A stretch of DNA of 64,000 bases from JABDBE01 sp049585795 (GTDB taxonomy: Bacteria; Acidobacteriota; Terriglobia; Terriglobales; Acidobacteriaceae): contig JBAVAQ010000021.1 of assembly GCA_049585795.1 (NCBI GenBank), positions 62,001-126,000 on the forward strand, written 5' to 3'. Made by a program: the position numbers and the translations under genes. Below the pieces are notes generated by a model. The model made no database searches, was not told the DNA's origin, and was given only the letters and a program-made list of their open reading frames with translations. Of this stretch, positions 1 to 8,730 are shown piece after piece (the first letter of the stretch is position 1; each line of letters starts with the position of its first letter).

Positions 1-75
1 CGTGTCCTTCGTGGTTCTCGCGTTTGCACTTCATCAACGACAAAGGACACAAAGGTACACAAAGGATATGGGAAT
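1..75. repeat. Dispersed intergenic repeat (CAAAGG units)
   Basis: CAAAGG occurs at 41-46, 50-55 and 60-65. The 25 bases 41-65 match the reverse complement of 56931-56955 at 22 of 25 positions, so this is one copy of a dispersed intergenic repeat family. No coding potential is seen here. Confidence 0.6.
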
Positions 76-130
76 CGTCAAAACTCATGCTCGGTTGGTG
101 GCTTAACAAGGCCATCGCCAGATTATTAAA

Positions 131-1213
131 ATGATCCCGAACCCACTAGCGTTGATTGCGGAGATTACGCATCGCTGTCCCTTGCACTGCGTGTATTGCT
201 CGAATCCGCTGCAAATGATTGCGGCTAAGGCCGAACTCTCAACCGGCGATTGGATCCGCGTGTTTCAGGAGGCGCGGAAGCTGGGAATTCTTCATCTCCA
301 TTTAACCGGCGGCGAGCCTGTGGCGCGGCCTGACCTGAGAGATTTGATCGAAGCGGCGCATGCCGTCGGTCTTTACACCAACCTGATCACATCAGGAATC
401 GGTTTGCCCGAAGCGAGACTGGCGGCGCTAGTTGACTCGGGCCTCGATCACATCCAACTCAGTTTCCAGGATTCGCGGGCCGATCCCGCGAACTGGATCG
501 CGGGCACGAAGGCACACGCGCACAAAGTTGTTTTGTCTGAGGCGATTCGACGATTCCCGGTTGCGTTCACGGTGAACCTGGTGGTGCATCGACAGAATCT
601 CGATCATCTTGAGGAGATGATTGGGTTTGCAGAGCAGCTCAAGCCGGATCGCCTGGAGATTGCGCACGCCCAGTATTACGGCTGGGCTTTGAAGAATCGG
701 GATACGCTGATGCCCACTCGTGTGCAGCTGGAAAACTGTATGCGCATTGTGGAAGCGGCGCAGGAACGGCTTTCGGGCCGGATGAGAATTGATTGCGTGG
801 TTCCCGATTATTATGCGCGCTATCCCAAGGCGTGCATGGGCGGATGGGGCCGGCGGTTGCTCTTGATCGACCCGTCCGGGCAAGTGCTTCCTTGCCATGC
901 CGCAGGAGTGATTCCGGGTATGAGTTTTGCCAATGTGCGCGAGCATTCTCTGGAATGGATATGGAGAGAATCGGCAGCCTTTCAGCGCTTTCGCGGAGAG
1001 CAATGGATGCCCGAGCCTTGCCGAAGCTGCGAGCGCCGGTCGGAAGATTTCGGCGGCTGCCGCTGCCAGGCTTTTCTGCTCACCGGCGATGCCAATGCGA
1101 CCGATCCCGTCTGTAGCCTCGCGCCCACGCATCACTTGATTGAGACAGCCCGACTGGAGGCACGCTCCGACGGCGAGCAAGTCTCGTGGTCCTACAGAAC
1201 CAATCCCGAATGA
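131..1213 (+). CDS. pqqE: PqqE-type radical SAM/SPASM enzyme
   Basis: 360 aa. The radical-SAM CX3CX2C cluster motif is at Cys16, Cys20 and Cys23 (CPLHCVYC), followed by the glycine-rich LTGGEP segment. The C-terminal third carries a SPASM-type cysteine set, including CMGGWG and CRSCERRSEDFGGCRC, then DPVC. These motifs are characteristic of PqqE, which links the Glu and Tyr side chains of the PqqA peptide in pyrroloquinoline quinone synthesis. The length fits the family. No pqqA, B, C or D lies in the window; they may be upstream of the edge or elsewhere. At least 130 bp of non-coding sequence precedes it, so it need not be co-transcribed with an upstream gene. The start is the first in-frame ATG and has no obvious Shine-Dalgarno sequence. 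Confidence 0.88.
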   Translation: MIPNPLALIAEITHRCPLHCVYCSNPLQMIAAKAELSTGDWIRVFQEARKLGILHLHLTGGEPVARPDLRDLIEAAHAVGLYTNLITSGIGLPEARLAALVDSGLDHIQLSFQDSRADPANWIAGTKAHAHKVVLSEAIRRFPVAFTVNLVVHRQNLDHLEEMIGFAEQLKPDRLEIAHAQYYGWALKNRDTLMPTRVQLENCMRIVEAAQERLSGRMRIDCVVPDYYARYPKACMGGWGRRLLLIDPSGQVLPCHAAGVIPGMSFANVREHSLEWIWRESAAFQRFRGEQWMPEPCRSCERRSEDFGGCRCQAFLLTGDANATDPVCSLAPTHHLIETARLEARSDGEQVSWSYRTNPE

Positions 1214-1460
1214 AGTGTAAATTTTCTGCAAAAGCCATCCGAAATAGTGCAAATGTCTGCAGATTGTAAAAACATTGTCAACAGTTCGTCCGTGAGGCCG
1301 ACAGGCAGGGTGGTGGTAGTAAGCTTGTCCAGTATTGATGGGAACTTTGAATTCTGGAGCAGCTATGATGCGAGTGGAGGCAACCCGAGAAGCGACTTTG
1401 CAGCGTGCCCCAAGCACCGTGCAGAGAGCATTGGCGTACGTTAATCCGGGGGCGAACACG

Positions 1461-2138
1461 ATGGAGCGAATTCTGGTCGTAGAAGACGATCATGCGGTAC
1501 AGAAGGCGCTGCGGCGTTTGTTTGAGACGGAAGGATTTGAAATTGAAATCAGCGCGGACGGCAGGTCGGCGCTGGAAGCATTTCGCAGGGCTGCGCCCGC
1601 CGCGATTGTGCTGGACTTGCGTCTCCCACTTGTTTCCGGCCGCGATGTTTGCCGGGAGATCAAACAGCAGGCGCCCTCAATTCCGATTATTGTTCTGAGC
1701 GCGGCTAGCGATGTTTCGGACAAGGTGTTGCTTCTGGAGTTGGGCGCGGACGATTATGTGACCAAGCCATTCAGCCCGCGCGAATTGCTGGCTCGAGTGC
1801 GAGCCGCCTTGCGGCGCACGGTGCGAACCGGAACCGGCGATGTGGTCACTTTTGCCGGAATTTCGGTGGACTTCACCAAGATGGAAGTGAACCGCAATGG
1901 CGAGGTGGTCGTGCTCACAGCGCAGGAATTCAAAACTTTGAAGTTCCTGATCCAAAACGCCGAGCGGGTGATCTCGCGGGATGAGTTACTGAATGAAGTA
2001 TGGGGCTACCAGAATTATCCATCCACGCGCACGGTGGACAACCACATTCTGAAGCTTCGGCAAAAACTGGAAACGGATCCGACCAATCCGATACATTTCC
2101 GGACGGTTCATGGCATGGGCTACAAGTTTGTGCGTTAA
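1461..2138 (+). CDS. OmpR/PhoB-family response regulator
   Basis: 225 aa from ATG 1461. The reading frame is open further upstream, but the receiver domain begins exactly with MERILVVEDD, so the later start is preferred. Receiver landmarks are the acidic pair D9/D10, phospho-acceptor D52 (IVLDLRLP), S80 and K102. A winged-helix Trans_reg_C domain fills about residues 130-225 (RDELLNEVWGY, TRTVDNHILKLRQKL, VHGMGYKF). It probably receives phosphate from the kinase encoded 39 bp downstream. Targets are not visible, but the barrel and cupredoxin genes that follow on the same strand are the obvious candidates. Confidence 0.92.
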   Translation: MERILVVEDDHAVQKALRRLFETEGFEIEISADGRSALEAFRRAAPAAIVLDLRLPLVSGRDVCREIKQQAPSIPIIVLSAASDVSDKVLLLELGADDYVTKPFSPRELLARVRAALRRTVRTGTGDVVTFAGISVDFTKMEVNRNGEVVVLTAQEFKTLKFLIQNAERVISRDELLNEVWGYQNYPSTRTVDNHILKLRQKLETDPTNPIHFRTVHGMGYKFVR

Positions 2139-2177
2139 CTCCCAAGGCCTGTTTGGGCGCGGGGAGAGGTGAGCGTG

Positions 2178-3980
2178 ATGAAACTTCGGATGCGGACCAA
2201 GTTTCTGCTCTCCATGCTATTGATTTCGGCCGGTCTCACCTGGACCAGCCTGCTGCTGGTGCGCCGCACGGTTCAAGCGCAGGTGAAGAAGGGCATCTTC
2301 GCAGACCTTCAAAACTCGGTTACTACCTACCAAAACTTCCATCGCGAACGCGAGCTTACCTTGACCCGCCTTGCGGAATTGCTGGCAGACCTGCCCAATC
2401 TGCGGGCGCTCATGACCACTCAGCACGAGGCAACGATTCAGGACGGGTCTACCGATTTATGGCGACTGGCGGGCAGCGATCTGTTCGTGCTGGCGGACCG
2501 AACCGGTAAGGTGGTTGCGCTGGATACGGCAACGCCAGGATTTTCGCGGGAGATGGCGCAAAAGTCACTGGATCCCTCAGGTCCGGAAGGTTCGAGCCAG
2601 TGGTGGTATGGCGCGCAGCATTTGTACCAGGTTTTTCTTAAACCGATCTACGCGGGTCCGGCGGCGGAGAACAGGCTGCTGGGATTCCTGGTGATTGGTT
2701 ATGAAATTGATGACACGGTGGCGTCGCAGGTAAGCCGGATCGCTGCCAGCCAGGTGGCTTTCTACTACGGCGACGCGATCGTGAGAAGCACGCTCGATCC
2801 CACTGACGAGGCTGAGCTCTCACGGCACCCGATTGTTCCTTCCGCTCCGGGGATTCCAGAGCCGGAGCAGGTGCAATTGGGCGATGAACGTTTCCTGGCG
2901 ACTTCGTTGGAACTGGCTGCGGACAAAGCACCATCGGTTCGCTTGAGCGTGCTCAAGTCTTACGATCAGGCCACGGCTTTTCTCGACAGCCTGAATCGCT
3001 TGCTGCTGGCCCTCGGACTGGCCGCCGTTGCAGGCGGGAGCGCCTTGGTGTTTTTCATTTCGCACACTTTTACTCGACCTTTAGGAAACTTGGTGGCGGG
3101 CGTGCGAGCTCTGGGAAGAGGAGATTTCCACTATCAACTGGACGCTCGAGGTGGCGACGAAGTTGCCGAAGTCACCGGAGCATTCAAACGCATGCGGGAC
3201 AGCTTGCTGAAAACGCAACAGGAGTTGATCGATGCAGAACGGTTGGCGACGATCGGACGAATGGCGAGCTCGGTCTCGCATGACCTGCGGCATTCGCTCG
3301 CCGCCATTGTCGCAAATGCTGAATTCCTCTGCGAGAGCCGCCTGTCGACCGATCAACGGGAAGAGTTGTACCAGGAGATTCGGATCGCGGTAAACCAGAT
3401 GACCGAGCTGATTGATTCCTTGCTCGAGTTCTCGCGAACCCGGGAATCGTTGCGGCGGACTTATGGAAGCGTAAAGGAGTCGGTCGAACGCGTGGTGCAG
3501 GCGGTCCGTACTCATCCGCGCTTCCACGAGGTGCGGATTACCGTGCGTCAGGAGGGCAACAGCACCGGCTGGTTCGATACCAGGAAGCTCGAGCGGGCGC
3601 TTTACAACCTGTTGTTGAACGCGTGTGAGGCGATTCCGGGACAGGATGGGGAAATCAAGATCGATTTGCGCGAAGTGCCGGGAGGGTTGGAGATTCGGCT
3701 GGCTGACAACGGCCGCGGCATCCCCGAGTCGATTCGTGGAAACCTGTTTGAACCGTTCATCAGCTACGGCAAGGAAAACGGTACTGGATTGGGGTTGACG
3801 GTGGTGCAGAAGATTATCCAGGATCATGGAGGAGATGTCACTCTAGAGAAGACGTCCGAGGAAGGGACGGTTTTCCGCATAATCCTGCCCATCGTGTCAT
3901 CGGCCAGCACGGATAGCGGCGGAGAGGGAAAGCTGGAGATTCCGCCGCTGGCGCGAGCAAAAAGGGCGGAGTCGGAGTAA
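2178..3980 (+). CDS. Membrane sensor histidine kinase
   Basis: About 600 aa. A transmembrane helix near residues 8-30 is followed by an extracytoplasmic sensor region of roughly 240 residues that looks Cache-like, a second helix near residues 275-297, and a HAMP segment. The HisKA domain has the phospho-accepting His in VSHDLRHSL, and the HATPase domain has an N box (NLLLNACEA), a G1 box (DNGRGIP) and a G2 box (GTGLGLTVV). GGGGAGAGG at 2161-2169 sits 8 nt before ATG 2178; GTG 2169 is an alternative start. It partners the response regulator directly upstream. The signal sensed is unknown. Confidence 0.92.
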   Translation: MKLRMRTKFLLSMLLISAGLTWTSLLLVRRTVQAQVKKGIFADLQNSVTTYQNFHRERELTLTRLAELLADLPNLRALMTTQHEATIQDGSTDLWRLAGSDLFVLADRTGKVVALDTATPGFSREMAQKSLDPSGPEGSSQWWYGAQHLYQVFLKPIYAGPAAENRLLGFLVIGYEIDDTVASQVSRIAASQVAFYYGDAIVRSTLDPTDEAELSRHPIVPSAPGIPEPEQVQLGDERFLATSLELAADKAPSVRLSVLKSYDQATAFLDSLNRLLLALGLAAVAGGSALVFFISHTFTRPLGNLVAGVRALGRGDFHYQLDARGGDEVAEVTGAFKRMRDSLLKTQQELIDAERLATIGRMASSVSHDLRHSLAAIVANAEFLCESRLSTDQREELYQEIRIAVNQMTELIDSLLEFSRTRESLRRTYGSVKESVERVVQAVRTHPRFHEVRITVRQEGNSTGWFDTRKLERALYNLLLNACEAIPGQDGEIKIDLREVPGGLEIRLADNGRGIPESIRGNLFEPFISYGKENGTGLGLTVVQKIIQDHGGDVTLEKTSEEGTVFRIILPIVSSASTDSGGEGKLEIPPLARAKRAESE

Positions 3981-4073
3981 GATTTCCCGTCGGTAAACGA
4001 GCCCGCGCCCAGTTTTTTGTGGGCTCACGCGACGTCGTTCGCGACTTCCACAGTCTTCTTCAGGAGGCGATTT

Positions 4074-5678
4074 GTGAAGCGAGGGAAAAGTTTGCCTGAT
4101 TGGGTGCGGAGATCAAGCCTGGCAGGAATTCTTCTTCTGCTGGGCAGCGTCCCTGCGTGGTCGCAGGAATCGAATTCAACGGCGGCATCGTCACCAAGCG
4201 ATACGACCGCCGCCGCAATTCACGAACTACAGCAGCAAGTCAAAGAACTGCGATCGGCGATGGCAGAGATGCGATCGGAAGCCGAGCAATATCGGGCTGA
4301 GAATGCGGCCTTGCGACACGAGTTACGTCCCGGATACAGCCCGGGAGAGGCCGCTCTGCGATCACCGCAGGATTCGTATCCATCGACAGGACCAGCCGAT
4401 TCTGATCCTGCGTCTGCCCAAACCGCTCCCCCGAATGCAAACCAGACAGCATCTCTGCAAAATCGCGTGGCCTCGCTCGAAGAATCGACACAACTCATCA
4501 ACAGCAAGGTCGACGATCAATATCAGACCAAGGTCGAGAGTGCGTCCAAGTATCGAGTCCGGCTTTCCGGCATTGTGCTGTTGAACCTCTTTAATAGTCA
4601 TGGGCAGACCGACAACCTGGATTTTCCCAGTTATGTGACCGGACCGAGCACCGGCACCGGAAGTTTTGGCGCGACGATGCGGCAGTCAGAAATCGGTCTG
4701 GAAGTGTTCGGGCCCACTTGGGCGGGCGCGAAGACATCCGGCAGTTTGCAGGCTGACTTTGCTGGCGGATTTCCCAGCACCTGGAACGGCGTCGACTCCG
4801 GCATTTTCCGATTGCGCACGGCCAGCGCGCGAATGGATTGGACCGACACTTCGCTTGTCGTGGGTCAGGATAACGCGTTCTTTTCTCCACTTTCGCCGAC
4901 GTCTTTCGCCTCGCTCGCGGTCCCTGCGCTGAATTACGCCGGGAACCTGTGGGCATGGACTCCGCAAGTGCGACTTGAGCATCGATTCGAACTTTCCGAC
5001 ACCCAGAACATCGTGATCCAAGGTGGAATTCTCGACAATCTTGTTGGAGAATTTCCGGCAAACTCGTACTTTCGCCAGCCTGGCCCCGGAGAACTCTCGC
5101 GCCAGCCAGCCTACGCACTGCGAACCGCGTGGACGCACAGCTTTCGCGGTCAGCCTATGACGTTTGGTGCCGCGGGCTATTACAGCCGGCAAGACTGGTC
5201 GTTTGACCACTATGTCGACGGTTGGGCAGGCATGGCCGACTGGCAGATCCCCTTGGCCGCACGACTGCTTTTCAGCGGCGAGTTCTATCGCGGACGGGCG
5301 ATCGGTGGGATTGGCGCTGACATCAGCCAGAGTGTGGTATTCGACGGCAATCCGAGCCTTCCTACCACTGCGGTGCGGGGCCTGGATACTATCGGCGGAT
5401 GGTCGCAGTTAAAACTCAAGGCCACGAATACTTTGGAGTTTAACGTTGCGGTGGGACTGGATAATCCGACCGCATCAGAGGTGCGAGGCGCATCTGCGAG
5501 TGAGTCTTACCTGTTCAGTCCTCTGTTTGTGCAGAATCGCGGGGCTCTGGTGAATTTTGTCTTTCGTCCGCGCTCCAGTCTGCTGTTTTCCGGAGAGTAC
5601 GGTCGCTTGCGAACGTCGCAACTCTACGATGTGAACAGCGCCGATCAGATCAGCTTGATTATGGGTATTTTGTTTTGA
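4074..5678 (+). CDS. Predicted outer-membrane beta-barrel (porin-like) protein
   Basis: 534 aa from GTG 4074, chosen because AGGAGG (4062-4067) lies 6 nt upstream and because this start places a clean signal peptide (LAGILLLLGSVPAWSQ) at the N terminus. After cleavage there is a short coiled coil (about residues 45-80, heptads rich in Leu, Glu and Arg), a low-complexity Pro/Ser/Thr stretch, and about 380 residues of alternating polar and aromatic strands ending in a C-terminal Phe (SLIMGILF). That terminal aromatic residue is typical of Bam-inserted barrels. The layout resembles DcaP-like or coiled-coil-bearing porins, but the substrate cannot be read. It lies 93 bp after the sensor kinase and overlaps the next gene. 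Confidence 0.75.
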   Translation: MKRGKSLPDWVRRSSLAGILLLLGSVPAWSQESNSTAASSPSDTTAAAIHELQQQVKELRSAMAEMRSEAEQYRAENAALRHELRPGYSPGEAALRSPQDSYPSTGPADSDPASAQTAPPNANQTASLQNRVASLEESTQLINSKVDDQYQTKVESASKYRVRLSGIVLLNLFNSHGQTDNLDFPSYVTGPSTGTGSFGATMRQSEIGLEVFGPTWAGAKTSGSLQADFAGGFPSTWNGVDSGIFRLRTASARMDWTDTSLVVGQDNAFFSPLSPTSFASLAVPALNYAGNLWAWTPQVRLEHRFELSDTQNIVIQGGILDNLVGEFPANSYFRQPGPGELSRQPAYALRTAWTHSFRGQPMTFGAAGYYSRQDWSFDHYVDGWAGMADWQIPLAARLLFSGEFYRGRAIGGIGADISQSVVFDGNPSLPTTAVRGLDTIGGWSQLKLKATNTLEFNVAVGLDNPTASEVRGASASESYLFSPLFVQNRGALVNFVFRPRSSLLFSGEYGRLRTSQLYDVNSADQISLIMGILF

Positions 5679-6406
5679 TGAAGAGAAGAGCAACCTTCTG
5701 GAGTCTCTGCGTGCTGATCATTTTTGGCGCTTTGGCCTGCGCGCAGGACGTGACAGTCACTGCGGATGTAGCCTTGGTGAACGGCAGCAAGAAAAGCAAG
5801 GCACGCAGGGCGAGTGACGTCGTGCTTTGGCTTACTCCCGTCGGACGGGCCGTAGCGCCAAATTGGCCCGCGCCCCAAGGCCCCAATCTGCCGCGCCTGG
5901 TTCAACGGAATAAGAGTTTTGAACCTCACGTACTGGTGGTGCCGGTGGGTTCGGTCGTGGAATTCCCTAACCGCGATCCATTTTTCCACAACGTGTTTTC
6001 GCTTTTTGAGGGCAAGCGCTTTGATCTCGGCCTCTACGAGGCGGGAACCACACGCGATGTTGTTTTTGACAAGCCGGGGATTTCGTACATCTTCTGCAAT
6101 ATCCATTCGGAGATGAGCGCCGTGGTAATTGCGGTGAGCACCCCGAACTATGGGATTTCCGACCAGCGCGGCCGCGTATCGATTCCCAATGTGTCTCCCG
6201 GACGTTACACGCTCCACATCTGGTACGAGGAAACTCTGCCCGAGAAGTTGAATAACCTGACTCGTGAAGTCACCATTTCGCAGGATGCTTCGAGTCTGGG
6301 AGCCATGCGTCTGCCAGCCACGAATTTGGCACAAACCCACCAAAACATGTACGGACGCGACTATCCCCCGCCTCTGCCCGATAGCCCGACGTATGAACGG
6401 CACTGA
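5678..6406 (+). CDS. Secreted cupredoxin-like (type 1 copper) protein
   Basis: 242 aa. ATG 5678 overlaps the stop of the barrel gene by one base (TGATG), which suggests translational coupling. An N-terminal signal peptide probably ends at ACA/QD. The blue-copper ligand set appears complete: His104 in FFHNVF, and Cys140, His143 and Met146 in the loop CNIHSEM. The CX2HX2M spacing is the short amicyanin-like loop. The C-terminal 80 residues (about 150-230) look like a carboxypeptidase-regulatory or transthyretin-like beta sandwich (RVSIPNVSPGRYTLHIWYEE). It is inferred to be a periplasmic electron carrier or copper-binding protein working with the barrel protein and two-component system upstream. 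The physiological partner is unknown. Confidence 0.8.
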   Translation: MKRRATFWSLCVLIIFGALACAQDVTVTADVALVNGSKKSKARRASDVVLWLTPVGRAVAPNWPAPQGPNLPRLVQRNKSFEPHVLVVPVGSVVEFPNRDPFFHNVFSLFEGKRFDLGLYEAGTTRDVVFDKPGISYIFCNIHSEMSAVVIAVSTPNYGISDQRGRVSIPNVSPGRYTLHIWYEETLPEKLNNLTREVTISQDASSLGAMRLPATNLAQTHQNMYGRDYPPPLPDSPTYERH

Positions 6407-6841
6407 GCGAGGGTTTCTCAATCGCGTGGCGCGAGTGACGAGGTAGCGGAAAAACTCGCGCGCGTTGGAGTTTTGAAGGGTCACGGCGCTCCCGCCATTA
6501 TGTAAGCAAGAAATGACAATTTCGTGATGCCGCTTTGACAACTCGCGCTGCGCGGCGAGCTAGGATGTGGCAAACGCGAATGGGCGATCCGCTGCTGGCC
6601 CATTCACGGCGGATGCCCCGGGGCTTCCAACATCGTTTGCTCAGCAACTTGACCGAGCCGAAGCGGTCGATGCCCGCCTCCAGACTCATCTGCTTTCTAA
6701 TCCGCGTCGCAATCCAGAACTTCGAACGCAGCTGTGCGACCGTCGGTCATGGCATCCAAGCCGAACTACGTCCAATGCGCGAAGAATATAGTTGAATTTC
6801 CCACCGTTATTGGGTAAATTGCGATGACTTGAGGTCAACCT
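6407..6841. other. 435-bp intergenic region, no gene seen
   Basis: No reading frame here looks like a protein. The only structures noted are an imperfect hairpin (6582-6592 against 6609-6618, one bulged base) and short inverted arms CTCGC/GCGAG at 6542-6546 and 6555-6559. A TTGACA at 6535 has no -10 at a normal distance. Confidence 0.5.
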
Positions 6842-7558
6842 GTGAGTGGGATCAGTAGCAGCCTGGTTTCTCCGCCGCGATATCGAAATCTTCCTCCACG
6901 GCCTCGCTCTGAAGACAAGCGAGCAAAGATCATCGACGCGGCCATGCGCCATTTTGCCGAGCAGGGCTACCACGCTTCGCGAGTCGGAGATATTGCTGCC
7001 GGCCTCGGCATCGCCAAAGGCTCGATTTTCCAGCACTTCGGCAGCAAGGACGGCTTGTTCTTCGAAGCCTACAAGAAAGCGGTTTATTCTTTTGCCCCGT
7101 ATTTGAAAGTACCCGCTGAGGTGCGCGAGCTTGGATTTTTCGGAGTGCTGCACTACTGGCTGGTGCGGACCGAGCACATGGTCCGCGAAGACTGGATTCC
7201 TTACCGTGTTTATCTACTGGGACAGTATGGGACGGATCTGGTCCTGCGGCGAGAGATCAATCGTTTTCTAATCGCCGAGGATCCCTATGGCCGGGTGGAC
7301 TTCGTGCGCTTCGGCCTCGAACGCGGGGAACTACGCCGGGATCTGGATATTGAGATGGTTGTGTCCATTCTCGATTGGGTAGTGGAGCGATTCCAGGATG
7401 CGCTGTTGATCGAGGAGCTCGACCCCGGATTGTTTCGGCGCCAGGGTGATCTCGCGGAGAAGAAAGAAGCGCGGATTACCCAGTTCTTGGATGTGCTGAG
7501 AAGAGCGGTCGGAGTGGACCCCGAAGAAAAAACCAAAGCATCAGTGAGAACGGCCTGA
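6842..7558 (+). CDS. TetR-family transcriptional regulator
   Basis: 238 aa from GTG 6842, with GAGG 7 nt upstream. The N-terminal TetR helix-turn-helix is clear at about residues 25-75 (IIDAAMRHFAEQGYHASRVG, then IAKGSIFQHFGSKDGLFFEAY). The C-terminal ligand-binding half is not recognisable at family level. The Rieske oxygenase gene starts 20 bp downstream on the same strand, so the regulator probably controls itself and that gene. The effector is unknown. Confidence 0.92.
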   Translation: MSGISSSLVSPPRYRNLPPRPRSEDKRAKIIDAAMRHFAEQGYHASRVGDIAAGLGIAKGSIFQHFGSKDGLFFEAYKKAVYSFAPYLKVPAEVRELGFFGVLHYWLVRTEHMVREDWIPYRVYLLGQYGTDLVLRREINRFLIAEDPYGRVDFVRFGLERGELRRDLDIEMVVSILDWVVERFQDALLIEELDPGLFRRQGDLAEKKEARITQFLDVLRRAVGVDPEEKTKASVRTA

Positions 7559-7578
7559 GCTTTTTCCGACTGAACCAC

Positions 7579-8715
7579 ATGATTCAGCAAAGCACAATCC
7601 GAAACATCCTCGCCACTTACGACGCGAATGCGAAACTTGCGGAGGCGTCGACCATCCCTGCGCCCTGGTACGTGGATTCGCGTATTGCGGAGCTCGAGGC
7701 CAACACCGTATTCAGTAAAACCTGGCAGATGATCGGGCGGGTTGAGCAAGTCGAGAAGCCCGGCCAATTCGTCACCGCAAGCGTTGCGGGAGAGCCTATC
7801 GTCGTCGTTCGCGGGAACGATGGTGTATTGCGGGGCTTCTATAACGTGTGCCGTCACCATGCGGCCGCCGTGGTTACGGAACCGTGCGGGCAGGCTTCGA
7901 TTCTGCATTGTCCTTATCACGGCTGGAACTATGGACTGGACGGTTCGCTGAAAGGTATGCCCGAGTTCGACGGAGTAAAGAATTTCGAGCGCCAGCAAAA
8001 TGGCTTGATCCCGGTGAAAGCTGACACTTGGGAAAAATTCGTATTCGTGAATCTCGATCCGGAGGCCATTCCGCTGCGAGATTTTCTTGGCGGATTAGTT
8101 CAGCGAGTGGCTCCGCTCGGCGTAAGCAAACTGCATTACTTTGATAGCCGCACCTATGACATTCACTGTAATTGGAAGGTGTTCATCGACAATTATCTCG
8201 ACGGCGGATATCACGTGCCTCATTTGCACAGGGGCCTGAATTCGGTGCTCGATTACAAGGAGTACACCATCGAGAACGAAGATCGGTATTGCCTGCAGTC
8301 GAGTCCGATGGTGGCTTCGAGCGAAGATGCGGCGACGGGAGCGACTCGCAAAGGCGATCGCGCCTGGTATTTTTGGCAGTATCCGAATCTGATGATCAAT
8401 TGCTACGAAGGCTACATGGATACGAATCTGGTGCTGCCGGTGGACGTTGATCACTGCCGCGTGATTTTCGATTTCTATTTTGCCGACGTGAGCCAGGATC
8501 ATCGAGAGTATAACGAGCAGAGCGTGGCTGTTGGTCTGCGAGTTCAGGATGAGGATTTGGGAATTTGCGAGGCGGTGCAGCGCGGGTTGAAGTCGCGGGC
8601 TTATGGTGCGGGAAGGCTGTCGGTGCGGCGCGAGGCCGGGGAGCATTTGTTCCATCGGCTGCTGGCGGCGGATCTGAAAGCTGGGTTGGTTGAAGCGGCT
8701 GCGGCCGCGGATTAA
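7579..8715 (+). CDS. Rieske non-heme iron oxygenase, alpha subunit
   Basis: 378 aa. The [2Fe-2S] Rieske ligands are Cys91/His93 (CRH) and Cys111/His114 (CPYH). The mononuclear iron site lies in DNYLDGGYHVPHLH, with two His residues and an Asp/Glu expected further on. The architecture matches ring-hydroxylating dioxygenases and choline-monooxygenase-like enzymes, and the sequence alone does not separate these. No beta subunit or dedicated ferredoxin/reductase is adjacent, so electrons must come from proteins encoded elsewhere. It lies directly behind the TetR gene. Confidence 0.88.
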   Translation: MIQQSTIRNILATYDANAKLAEASTIPAPWYVDSRIAELEANTVFSKTWQMIGRVEQVEKPGQFVTASVAGEPIVVVRGNDGVLRGFYNVCRHHAAAVVTEPCGQASILHCPYHGWNYGLDGSLKGMPEFDGVKNFERQQNGLIPVKADTWEKFVFVNLDPEAIPLRDFLGGLVQRVAPLGVSKLHYFDSRTYDIHCNWKVFIDNYLDGGYHVPHLHRGLNSVLDYKEYTIENEDRYCLQSSPMVASSEDAATGATRKGDRAWYFWQYPNLMINCYEGYMDTNLVLPVDVDHCRVIFDFYFADVSQDHREYNEQSVAVGLRVQDEDLGICEAVQRGLKSRAYGAGRLSVRREAGEHLFHRLLAADLKAGLVEAAAAAD

Positions 8716-8730
8716 GTCTGAAAGCAGAAT

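Noticed and set aside
428..1459. Long open frame on the minus strand across pqqE
   Set aside because: It lies antisense to a clearly conserved gene, its translation resembles no protein, and it has no ribosome-binding site. It is a by-product of high GC content.
5645..6541. 298-codon minus-strand open frame opposite the cupredoxin gene
   Set aside because: The plus-strand gene has a signal peptide and a full copper-ligand set; the antisense frame has no recognisable feature.
6535..6566. Possible promoter TTGACA...TAGGAT before the TetR gene
   Set aside because: The spacer is 20 nt, too long for a normal sigma-70 promoter, and the site is about 280 nt from the start codon.
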